Assembly: GCF_031143425.1 (NCBI RefSeq)
Contig: NC_090440.1
Location: 1,271,233,123 to 1,271,297,122 of the forward strand
Reading direction: 5' to 3'
From: Pleurodeles waltl
Taxonomy: Eukaryota > Chordata > Amphibia > Caudata > Salamandridae
DNA length: 64,000 nt
The notes beneath the pieces are model-generated. The model saw nothing but the letters and a program-made list of their open reading frames with translations. It had not been told where the DNA came from and made no database searches. Below are positions 1 to 8,582 of the stretch, one piece after another. The translations under genes and the position numbers were made by a program. The first letter of the stretch is position 1, and each line of letters starts with the position of its first letter.

Positions 1-1
1 T

Positions 2-640
2 GGACATATCCCCAACATCATTGGTGCCATTGATGGGACCCATGTGGCTTTGGTACCCCCAAAAGACGATGAGCAGGTGTACCGAAACAGAAAGAATTAT
101 CATTCGATGAATGTCCAGGTGGTCTGTTTGGCTGACCAGTACATCTCCCATGTAAATGCCAAGTTCCCAGGGTCAGTGCATGACGCGTATGTGATGCGAA
201 ATAGCAGCATCCCCTATGTGATGGAGCAGCTACAGAGACAACGTGTGTGGCTAATAGGTGACTCTGGTTACCCCAACCTGCCGTGGCTACTGACCCCAGT
301 AAGGAATCCCCGGACAAGGGCAGAGGAACGCTACAATGAGGCCCATGGGCGTACTAGGAGGGTGATTGAGCGAACCTTTGGCCTCCTGAAGGCCAGGTTT
401 AGGTGCCTGCATATGACAGGTGGATCCCTAATGTACTCACCAAAGAAGGTGTGCCATATCATCGTGGCGTGCTGTATGCTTCACAACCTGGCTTTGCGAC
501 GCCAGGTGCCTTTCCTGCAGGAGGATGGTCCAGATGATGGTGTTGTAGAAGCCGTGGAGCCTGTGGAGAGTGAAGAGGAGGAAGACTCAGAGGACGACAC
601 AGACAATAGGGACAGAGTGATACAACAGTATTTCCAGTAA
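2..640 (+). CDS. Harbinger (HARBI1-like) DDE transposase, C-terminal part
   Basis: The protein is a DDE nuclease that cuts and inserts the transposon. The frame is already open at base 2, so the N-terminal part lies outside the window. The Harbinger catalytic motifs are in order: IDGTH (first Asp at 32-34), GDSGYP (second Asp near 259-261) and VIERTFGLLKARF (Glu near 367-369). A typical acidic tail precedes the TAA at 638-640. No internal stop is present. Copy 2 of the element has a 99-bp intron that would fall between bases 257 and 258 here, but this copy is continuous across that point. A GTAAG donor-like site follows the stop (near 648), so a 3' UTR intron is possible. It converges on the SANT-like gene at 1148-2655. 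Confidence 0.85.
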   Translation, partial: GHIPNIIGAIDGTHVALVPPKDDEQVYRNRKNYHSMNVQVVCLADQYISHVNAKFPGSVHDAYVMRNSSIPYVMEQLQRQRVWLIGDSGYPNLPWLLTPVRNPRTRAEERYNEAHGRTRRVIERTFGLLKARFRCLHMTGGSLMYSPKKVCHIIVACCMLHNLALRRQVPFLQEDGPDDGVVEAVEPVESEEEEDSEDDTDNRDRVIQQYFQ

Positions 641-1147
641 CACCCAGGTAAGAATCACCCACGCCATTTCACAATTGCTTATAGCCTCCTGCATCTGTAC
701 TTTCTGTAGTTCCCCACAGATGTTTGTCATTGATTTTTGCCTTTCCCTTCCCTTCTCAGTGCTGTCTGACTCAGTACCTGACTTCTGCTTGGTTCGCCCA
801 TGAAATACAGCGTATTGACATTGGTATGTTGTCATGACTAATTGACAGAACAGAAATCGAACAGTAATATGTAATACATTTGTCAATAATACAGCATGAC
901 TCAAAACAGATTTGTGTGCAAAATGTGATTTATTTACAGTGCTAGATATCGGTACATGTGATTCTTAGGGTGATGGGTGGGGGTGGAGGAATATCCATGG
1001 CAGAGTCCAGTTCTCAGTCTCACAGGTGCATTGTCCTTTTGCCTGTGGAAGGATGGAGCATAGGCAGTTCATGGTTGGACAGGGTGGCAATGTGGGACAG
1101 TGGGAAGACTTGAGGGGGTATGTCCTGCAGGCGGGGGTCTTGACATC

Positions 1148-2655
1148 CTACTCTGTCTTTTTCTTTGGTCTCAGGCTCCTCTTACGGGGTGGTTGTTCTT
1201 CAGCAGGAGGTGGGGTTCTGGGGGGCTGTTGAGGTGTTGGGACCTCCTGTCCACTAGCGCCGGCGGAGGTGGAAGGCTGTTCCTGGTCCGGGCTAGTGAC
1301 AGGGGCCCTGTGTGGTGCACCATGGTCCCGCAACGCGTCCTCTATCCTGTGGAGGGCCAGGACGATGGTCCCCATTGCGGTCCCGATGATTCTCAGCTCC
1401 TCCCTGAAACCCATGTAGCGTTCCTCCTGCTGTGCCTGGATCTCAGTGAACCTGGCCAGTACCGTCGCCATCGTTTCTTGGGAGTGGTGGTATGCCCCCA
1501 TGATGGTGGTGAGGGCCTCTTGGAGAGTGGGTTCCCTGGGCCTCTCCTCCTCCCCCTGTCGCACAGCAGCCCTCCGAGCTGCCCGGTTTCCCCCGGCCTC
1601 TGTCCCCTGGACGGTGTGCCCGCCACCACTGCCCCCAGGTCCCTGTTGTTGTTGGGGTGTTGGGTTAGCCTGGGTGCCCTGTAGTGGCAGACACACCGCT
1701 GATTGAGCTGTCCTAGAGACAGAGGCATGGGCCCGCTGGGTGGGAGCTGTGCTGGTGTCGGCAGAGGGGGTCGGGTCTGGTGTGGCCTGTGGCTGCCTGA
1801 GGGGAACCGACTGCCCAGAGGTCCCCGATGGTCCGGGCTGGTCATCAGGTTCACTGTCGACAGAGCTGCTATCCTCAGTGTGGGCCTGTTCCGGTGGTGG
1901 GATGGACACTTCTGGACCCTCCTGGCTGGTGTGTTGTCGTTCGGGTCCTGCATGGGGTAAGAGAGTTTGGTTATTATTTCTGTGTGTGCAATAGCATGCG
2001 TGTTGTGGGTGCCCTTGTCCCCCAGTGCAGGCATTCCCTGGAGGGAGGTGTTGTGAGGGTATTTAGTGGGGGGGAGGGGTTAGTGCAGTGGTCATGCTTA
2101 GGTGATGGGTGCCCATGATTTGTGTTGGCATGCAGGAGTTGGTGTTGGGATGGGTGGGTTGTGCTGGTGAGACATTGTCAGGGAGGATGTGTGCTGGGGG
2201 GTTGGGGGTGAGGGTGGGGGTGTGGGTTGGCATGCTGGTGGGGTGGGGGGGATATAGTAGTTGAGATTGGACTTACCAGAGTCCATTCCTCCGGCTACTC
2301 CTGCGAGGCCCTGAGGATGCAGGATGGTCAAGACCTCTTGCTCCCACGATGTAAATTCGGGAGGGGTGGGTGGGGGTCCGCCGCCAGTCTTCTGGACCGC
2401 GATGTTGTGCCTGGAGACCATCGATCGGACCTTCCCCCGTAGGTCGTTCCATCTTTTGCGGATGTCCTCCCTATTCCTGGGATGCTGTCCCACCGCGTTG
2501 ACCCTGTCCACGATCCGCTGCCATAGCTCCGCCTTCCTGGCTATACTGGTGTGCTGCACCTGCGAGCCGAAGAGCTGGGGTTCCACTCTTAGGATTTCCT
2601 CCACCATGACCCGGAGTTCTTGGTCCGAAAAGCGTGGGTGCCTTTGGGGTGCCAT
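1148..2655 (-). CDS. Harbinger SANT/Myb-like DNA-binding protein, two exons
   Basis: This is the accessory DNA-binding protein of Harbinger elements, related in role to the Myb-like/NAIF1-type partner that helps the transposase reach the nucleus and the transposon ends. Exon 1 is 2655-2277 and exon 2 is 1947-1148. The intron (2276-1948) begins GTAAGT and ends CAG, and splicing keeps the frame (codon split after its first base), giving about 392 residues. Exon 1 encodes a tri-helical SANT/Myb-like domain, starting with RHPRFSDQELRVMVEE, then ELWQRIVDRV and RKRWNDLRGKV. Exon 2 has an acidic Ser-rich segment, a predicted coiled-coil region (MGAYHHSQETM through the EELRIIG segment) and a basic C-terminus (PPRKRSLRPKKK) that could be a nuclear localisation signal. 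No stop or frameshift is seen. Confidence 0.85.
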
Positions 2656-3246
2656 GGGGTGGTGTGGGTGAGGTGTGGGGTGGTGTATGTGATGAGGAGT
2701 GTGTTGGTGAGTGGTGCTTTGTGCTACTATGTGGTGTGTGTGATGGTGTAGTGTGCCTCAGTGTGTCTTGCTATGGATTGTCTGCTGTGTCTCTCTCTCC
2801 TTCTCTCAGTAATTAGGGTCGCAGGGGTTTGTGGGTGATGTGGGTGTGTGTTTTATAGTTGGTTGATTGTGTGGGAGTGGTGTGTGTATGTGTATCAGGT
2901 GTGTGTATTTCAAATTGTCCAATGTGGCTGTGTTTTGGTGATGTGTGTGTATTCTGACCGCGGCGGGGTGTACCGCCAATGAAATACCGCGTTTGAATGA
3001 CCGCCGTGTGGATTCGTGGGTCGTAATGGCATGGGCGTATTTCTGTTGGCGTGACGGTGGAGGTTTGGTCATCTCCAGTTTATCGCTGCCCGCCGATGTG
3101 GCGGGCTGCAGTGGAGGACGGATTTTTGGAGGTTTGGCCGCTGTGGGTCAGAATGACCGTGGCGGTTGACCGCGGCCGCGGCGGTGTTATGGCGGTCTTA
3201 TGACCGGCGGTAAGGGCATTTTACCGCCGAGGTCAGAATCAACCCC

Positions 3247-4886
3247 TTGGCTATCTCACAGATAACAGTGTGTTCATTCATGTTATGACACCTTTGGTTG
3301 TTGAATGTCACTTTGGTGCATTGTTATATCACGAATAGCATGGTTGGGGGACTTTATCATGATATCAACTTGTTGATGCTATGTGTAGGTACTTATAATG
3401 TTCCTTTCCTATAGAGAATTGGGCACCTTCATGTTGTCAGTCGTGTTATAAAACTTGGGGTTATTGAGGAGCGCTCTGTTTCATGATACCATTACTGCAT
3501 ACTATTGTCTTAGGGATAGTACTGCATTATCAGCTCTTCAAAATGGTATGTGACTGCATGCAATATGCTCAGATATATTTTTTGTTGACAAAAATTGTAA
3601 ATCATGACTATAATGGAGCACGATTGTTGGATAATACATGGTACACTGGATGTACTGGACTAGCTCTAGGCAACCAACTTAAGCAATGTCAATGAGGTGC
3701 AAATCAATCATCACTCTCGGTAAGGAGGAGCACACTGGTAGCAAGTACAGTGCTTCAATTGGATCTGAGCATAAGCACATTTATCAGCAATAATGGTTTT
3801 ACATTGACTTATACAGCTGTAGAATAGTTATATGAATATCATGAGAAGGCTGAAACTACTCACGAGGCATTGAATCTAAGGCACAACTGTAATTTTGTCA
3901 GTTACACTAGCACAGAAGGTTCACTCTGGATACTGAACCCAATGGCAAAGTAATCACAAAATGATATACAAGTGCACAGTGCAATCAAATTGCTAATAAT
4001 TAAAAATGCGTGAATCAAGAGAAAGCAGTAGAGTCTGGCCCTTCACCCCTTGGGTCTTAACTTTCCACAACGCTAGAAAGCCCGTGCCTATCAACCTCTC
4101 GCTCTCTCTCCCTCTCTTTCTGGGAAAAAATGGTGTGATCGGTGGCAGCAGCTTGTAGGCTATGGCAGATCTGTATGCCTCTGTCTGTGATATCACTCTA
4201 GCCACTTACCACATCTCCTTTTACAACCTAAAAATTGGCTTGCAGGACAATCTGTTCCCTTCTCACAAGTTCTTCCACTGTTCTCCTTGTTTACAACTCT
4301 GCTTTTAATAGGATTCATCAATCATCCTCCCAGGGCCTGTAAACCTCTCCCAAGCCCTTTCAGGGTCAGTACACCCTCATCTCTATGTCTCTCCCATGAT
4401 TCACATGGCTGCCTGGTACGGTAAACAACGCACCTTAATAGTTAGTGGTGTCTACGGAATGTTGAGAATAAGCATTACAAGCTCAGTGCAGCCTGGTATG
4501 ACAAACAGAACATCTTGACCAATGGCTGCCTCTTTGAAATCCCAAAAACAAGCATCACAAGCTCAGCGAGGTACATGGGTTATTTCCACAGTGCATTTTC
4601 ACTGAACACTGTCGAAGCTAACTAACATCACACTAACCCTATACTGCACACTGGATATTGCATATTGCTGTCTTAGGCATTTACCATACTATCATGTCCT
4701 TAAACTGGTATCTGGTTGCATGTAAAATGCTCCAATATTGGGTTGAGAATTAATGAAAATGGAGAATATCATGGAGCACAAGTACTGCAGGAGTTAGCGA
4801 TCAAGCTTTTTAAATTTTTTAAATGGTAGTGGTAGGATGGGAGTATTCCATTTTAAAAGACACTCTATACACGTACAACTTTATAG
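3247..4886. other. Unassigned sequence between Harbinger copy 1 and the Penelope-like element
   Basis: I see no gene here. The ORFs are short and have no recognisable motif. The only internal structure is a diverged direct repeat of about 150 bp: roughly 3485-3640 against 4645-4795, sharing TCTTAGG, ATGTGACTGCATG-like and TGGAGCAC blocks in the same order. This may be a remnant of an old element. Confidence 0.4.
3485..4795 (+). repeat. Diverged direct repeat pair (about 150 bp, 3485-3640 and 4645-4795)
   Basis: The two stretches share an ordered series of short matches: ACTGCA(T/C)AC, CTTAGG, ACTGCATTATCA against CATACTATCA, TGGTATGTGACTGCATG against TGGTATCTGGTTGCATG, ATATTG/ATAT, and ATGGAGCAC. 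They lie in the same orientation about 1.15 kb apart. The identity of the repeat is unknown. Confidence 0.35.
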
Positions 4887-4916
4887 CCAGTTGAAGCCTC
4901 TGGGTGAAACGCGTCA
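4887..4916 (+). ncRNA. Degenerate hammerhead-ribozyme-like motif, 5' end of Penelope-like element
   Basis: The segment holds a CTGATGA-like box (here CAGTTGA, two changes), a short GCC/GGT stem II, then GAAA followed by CGCGTC. This matches the order of a minimal type I hammerhead, and the self-complementary ACGCGT is typical of the dimer-forming Penelope versions. Penelope-like elements are known to carry such ribozymes in their terminal repeats. The damaged core suggests it no longer cleaves. Confidence 0.4.
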
Positions 4917-5078
4917 TCATATTTCTGCACTTTGCACTTTATGGTTTAATAATCCAAATACATTTTGCCACAACTAAAGGGTTGGCAGTGCTGGCTGCTT
5001 TGTCTACTACCTTCAGTTTTGCATGTGGCTGGAAGATTGGTGCTGGTGAGCTCCTGTTCGTGGATGAGCTCCTGTTTC

Positions 5079-5112
5079 CATATATCTATATCTACATCTA
5101 TACCTATAGCTA

Positions 5113-5171
<59 letters not shown>

Positions 5172-5176
5172 ATATA
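5079..5176. repeat. (TATC)n microsatellite
   Basis: A run of TATC tetranucleotides with a less regular TATATC/TACATC lead-in is read directly. The two ORFs that cross it are repeat translations (IYLS repeats), not genes. Confidence 0.95.
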
Positions 5177-5795
5177 TGTTGTTGAAGTACTTTACGACTA
5201 TCATAAGATATTTAAAAGCAACTTGTTTATAACTACGTCCGGACCATCTGCCCGTGATTAGAAGTCATTTGACTTTTTGTGATCAAGGAGCATATTTATT
5301 TGTGTTGGCTCAGCATAACGGCCATATACACACATATACATGTATACAACATGGTTTATGATGGACACTATTGATTCATAACTATGTGCACGGCAGGATG
5401 TAGGGAAATCAGCATGGCATTAGGTCATTAAAGTTGCATATTTTCAGACAACTGACAAGAGATTTTTGTATTGGACATCAAAGAAATTGGGAGAAAAGGG
5501 GCTTAAGCAAAAAGTTAATTTGGAATGCCCAGTGGATGAGTTTTTCAGTGTGTTTGAAACATCTGGATTCTCTACAATTTGTCTGCATCATACTGAAGAA
5601 AACTTGTGGAGGTAGAGTAGACCGTGGAATTTGTAGGTCTACATTTGGAGGCCCTATTTCTTTGTCACTAGGATGGCTTCCTCCCTGGAGGTTAGACGAA
5701 AGGAAAAGTCTAGCAAACTTTTTTCCGCCCACATGACAGATTCAAAGGGCAGAATGGACAGTCATGTCAATGGTGGTTCAGAACCCAAATTGTAA

Positions 5796-6152
5796 TTACT
5801 CTATGAAAAAATTGAAAAGTTATCAAGAAAGGAGATTTCTAAATGGTGGGAGATTGAATCCCTACAAAGGTATATTGATGTAGAAAGAGTACTGAGGGGC
5901 CTAAGAGTATACACTATACCTACTTATGAAGATCCGCATCCGGATATGCTTGAAGAGTGGGCAGAGAATTCAAAAGTTAGTTCATTGAATATGATGAAGA
6001 TCTTGATAAATTATGCATTAAAGGATAGGAAGAAGACTTTGGATGAGATTGTGAAAGTGTTAACTGAGATCATGTTTCTCACATCGAAGGATGTTTTGGA
6101 AGAATTTAAGAAAAAATTGGAGAAAAAATTAAACAGATTTGAAGAAGACATT
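5796..6152 (+). pseudogene. Penelope-like ORF, N-terminal segment
   Basis: The frame opens after a TAA at 5793-5795 and encodes a Penelope-like N-terminal region. Visible landmarks are KWWEIESLQRYI, then RGLRVYTIPTYEDP, then LEEWAENSKVSSLNMMKIL, ending in a Lys/Glu-rich predicted helix (EEFKKKLEKKLNRFEEDI). The last codon, ATT at 6150-6152, is the left copy of the Harbinger target duplication. Removing 6153-14703 and one ATT continues this frame without a break into the segment at 14707. The region 5177-5795 probably belongs to the same element but shows no readable domain. Confidence 0.7.
6150..6152. other. 3-bp target-site duplication (ATT), left copy; right copy at 14704-14706
   Basis: ATT directly precedes the left terminal repeat and directly follows the right one. 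Harbinger elements make 3-bp duplications. The disrupted Penelope frame confirms the ancestral site, because one ATT codon joins FEED to MSKKQ in frame. Confidence 0.85.
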
Positions 6153-7014
6153 GGTGGTCATTACAACCCTGGCGGTCGGTGTTAAAGCAGCGGTAAAACC
6201 GCAAAAAGGCAGGCGAAAATAAAATGGAATCACGACCGTGGAGGGAACCGCCAGCAAAGACAGCCACTTTAACACTCAGACCGCCATGGTGGTACAAACA
6301 AACAGCTTGGCGGTCACCACCAACAGACAGATGGAGGACAATGTACCGCCCACAGTATCACAACCTACCAATCAGCCACCTTTTCCGGGGCAGATTCACC
6401 GCGGACAAAAACACAGCGGAAACAGGACTTCGAAGGGAAAACGCTCACGTCTACACACCCCACAAGGAATCCGGATGCCATGGAATCCGAGCTCCAGATC
6501 CTGCAAGCCCTTATCTTCTTGATCCTCTACCAGGAGCACGAACGCTGGCGGCGAAGACAGCGGTGAGTACTGCACCTACGACACAGGGGAGGGAAAAAAC
6601 AGGGACACACACACGCAATACGCAACACCCCCACCCTCACCCACAACAACACACACACTAATACAGCATGATACATTACAGTTACACCCGCAACCCCCCC
6701 GGAAGAATGCAAAGACCAAAGAAAATGAGTGTAACCATTGTAATATATTAAAATCCAGTACGTAAAAATATATATATGCACTATAAACAAAATGTACACC
6801 AAGAATAGTAGTCCAGGTAGTGCTCCATTGAAGTCTGTGAAACACTGGGCCCACACGGTATGGGCGAGGCCCACACTCAATCCCCGAACATGACGGAGAG
6901 AACACTGCAGGGGCATCAGATAGCAATAAAACAGGCACCTCAGGGGGAAGGGAATGGGGGGGCACCTCAGCCGGTTGAGTGCACGAAGCAAAATCCACGA
7001 GGGGGCCCCATGCA

Positions 7015-7378
7015 CACTGTTCCATCCTGGGAAGTGCAAAGCCACAGTCTCTCAAGTCTCTACAGTGGGTGGTTTGCCCACTGTTCAATCCTGGGGAGTG
7101 CAAAGCCACAGTCTCTCAAGTCTTTCCAGTGGGTGGTTTGCCCACTGTTCCATCCCGGGGAGTGCAAATCCACAGTCTCTCGAGTCTCTACAGTGGGTGG
7201 TTTACCCACTGTTCCATCCTGGGGAGTGCAAACCCACAGTCTCTCAAGCCTCTACAGTGGGTGGTTTGTCCACTGTGCAATCCTGGGGAGTGCAAAGCCA
7301 CAGTCTCTCAAGTCTCTACAGTGGGTGGTATGCCCACTGTTCCATCCTGGGGAGTGCAAAGCCACAGTCTCTCAAGCG
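7015..7378. repeat. Minisatellite, 64-bp unit, about 6 copies
   Basis: The motif TCCATCCTGGGGAGTGCAAA recurs at 7021, 7085, 7149, 7213, 7277 and 7341, an exact 64-bp spacing with a few substitutions. Each unit junction contains the inverted repeat ACAGTGGG...CCCACTGT, so each unit can form a small hairpin. The array lies in transposase intron 1. The long ORFs crossing it in three frames are artefacts of a stop-free repeat. Confidence 0.95.
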
Positions 7379-7380
7379 GA

Positions 7381-7810
7381 TGCCTTTCGCCACTGGTTCT
7401 GGAGGGGGCTTTGTGCCCAGGGTGCTTCATCCTGCCAAGGACAGAGGTAGTGGATGTGATACTCCACTGGTTCTGGAAGGGGCTTTGTGCCCAGAGTGCT
7501 TCATCCTGCCAAGGACAGAGGTAGTGGATGTGATACTCCACTGGTTCTGGAGGGGGCTTTGTGCCCAGAGTGCTTCATCCTGCCAAGGACAGAGGTAGTG
7601 GATGTGATACTCCACTGGTTCTGGAGGGGGCTTGGTGCCCAGAGTGCTTCATCCTGCCAATGACAGAGGTAGTGGATATGATACTCCACTGGTTCTGGAG
7701 GGGGATGGTGCCCAGAGTGCTTCATCCTGCCAAGGACAGAGGTAGTGGATGTGATACTCCACTGGTTCTGGAGGGGGCTTGGTGCCCAGAGTGCTTCATC
7801 CTGCTCGTGA
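7381..7810. repeat. Minisatellite, 74-bp unit, about 6 copies
   Basis: TCATCCTGCC recurs at 7427, 7501, 7575, 7649, 7722 and (as TCATCCTGCT) 7796, giving a 74-bp period with one 73-bp step. Units share CCACTGGTTCTGGAGGGGGC and GACAGAGGTAGTGGATGTGA. It abuts the 64-bp array but has an unrelated unit. Confidence 0.95.
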
Positions 7811-7845
7811 CGTACTCAATAGCGTCAGTGCCCTTGGTGCTCATG

Positions 7846-8262
7846 TGCCAGCGGTGCTTTTGGCCGTGGTGCCCTGTTCAGCGGTGCTTGTGGCGGCGGT
7901 GCCCTGTTCAGCGGTGCTTGTGGCGGTGGTGCCCTGTTCAGATGTGCTTGTGGCAGCGGGGTCCTTTGCAGTGATTCAGCTGCTGGCGGTCCTGTCCGGC
8001 CCAGCGGGGCTGTTGCTGGCGGTCCTGTCTGACCCAGCGGGGCTGGTGCTGGCGGTGACCTCCTGGGCAGCGGGGATGATGGCGGTCGCCTCCTGGGCAG
8101 CTGGGCTGGTGCTGGCGGTGGCCTCCTGGGCAGCAGGGCTGGTGGCGGTGGCCTCCTGGGCAGCAGGGCTGGTGGCGGTGGTCTCCTGGGCAGCACGGCT
8201 GGTGGCGGTGGCCTCCTGGGCAGCTGGGCTGGTGCTGGCCTCCTGGGCAGCGGGGATGATGG
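7846..8262. repeat. Short-period GC-rich minisatellites (30-bp, then 30/36-bp units)
   Basis: From 7846 to about 7965, a 30-bp unit containing GGTGCCCTGTTCAGCGGTGC repeats about four times. From about 7985 to 8262, units of 30 or 36 bp containing CCTCCTGGGCAGC and GGGCTGGTGGCGGTGG repeat about nine times. Read on the minus strand in one frame the second block gives PAAQEATATS-type peptide repeats. Confidence 0.85.
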
Positions 8263-8527
8263 TGGTCTTCTCCGCCGTGCTGCTCTTCCCAGACTTGCTG
8301 ACTTTCTTGTGGCCCTTCCCCACCTTCGAAGGTGTCGCAGCTGACTCCACACTCCCACCTGTACCCCTGGGAGCGGCTTTGGTGGCTGGAGTCTTCCCCC
8401 TCTCCCGCTGGGCACTGGCCAACTTTTGATGCTTCACAGGTGGGGCACTGTCGGTGCTGTGGCTTTGTGCCACACTGGCTGCCCTGGTGGCCGATGCACT
8501 CCAGATTCCGGTGACTACAGGCACCAC
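7976..8527 (-). CDS. Hypothetical low-complexity ORF (Lys/Ala/Ser/Thr-rich)
   Basis: This minus-strand frame lies downstream of the SANT-like gene at 8583-10681. It encodes a Ser/Thr/Ala-rich start, a Lys-rich histone-H1-like stretch (KVGKGHKKVSKSGKSSTAEK) and a run of about eight PAAQEATATS-type repeats from the minisatellite. I recognise no family. The H1-like part before the repeats is not itself repetitive, so it may be a real exon or an old C-terminal extension. It may equally be chance coding in GC-rich DNA. Confidence 0.25.
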   Translation of the reverse strand: MVPVVTGIWSASATRAASVAQSHSTDSAPPVKHQKLASAQRERGKTPATKAAPRGTGGSVESAATPSKVGKGHKKVSKSGKSSTAEKTTIIPAAQEASTSPAAQEATATSRAAQETTATSPAAQEATATSPAAQEATASTSPAAQEATAIIPAAQEVTASTSPAGSDRTASNSPAGPDRTASS

Positions 8528-8582
8528 TAGTCCCGGAGATGTTGTGGCTGAGGTGCGAGGTTGGGACCTGGAGAGTCAGGCC

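Larger units (their letters stand above)
1..3246. mobile_element. PIF/Harbinger DNA transposon, copy 1 (5' end outside window)
   Basis: This is the right-hand part of a Harbinger element. It carries a plus-strand DDE transposase (2-640) and a convergent minus-strand SANT/Myb-like gene (2655-1148), the usual two-gene Harbinger content. The right end is GC-rich and palindromic (about 3160-3246) and finishes in a terminal segment ending GGTCAGAATCAACCCC. That end aligns position by position with the right end of copy 2 (around 14630-14703), which fixes the boundary to within a few bases. The left terminal repeat and transposase exon 1 lie before the window, so the target duplication cannot be checked. 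Both genes visible here lack stops or frameshifts, unlike copy 2, so this copy is the younger or better preserved one. Confidence 0.85.

Noticed and set aside
1100..2118. Several plus-strand ORFs opposite the SANT-like gene
   Set aside because: Antisense shadows of a minus-strand exon with clear domain and splice support.
4904..5261. ORFs with IYLS repeats
   Set aside because: Translation of the (TATC)n microsatellite.
6860..7598. Three long overlapping plus-strand ORFs (180-214 residues) with internal repeats
   Set aside because: They are translations of the 64-bp and 74-bp minisatellites in three frames. Because 64 and 74 are not multiples of three, each peptide cycles through the same three phases.
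7015..7810. Possible CRISPR-like array (regular repeats)
   Set aside because: The repeats have no unique spacers, and the context is a vertebrate transposon.
7779..8429. Ala/Val-rich plus-strand ORF and Pro/Arg-rich minus-strand ORF over GC-rich repeats
   Set aside because: Stop-free GC-rich minisatellite read in shadow frames; no domain.
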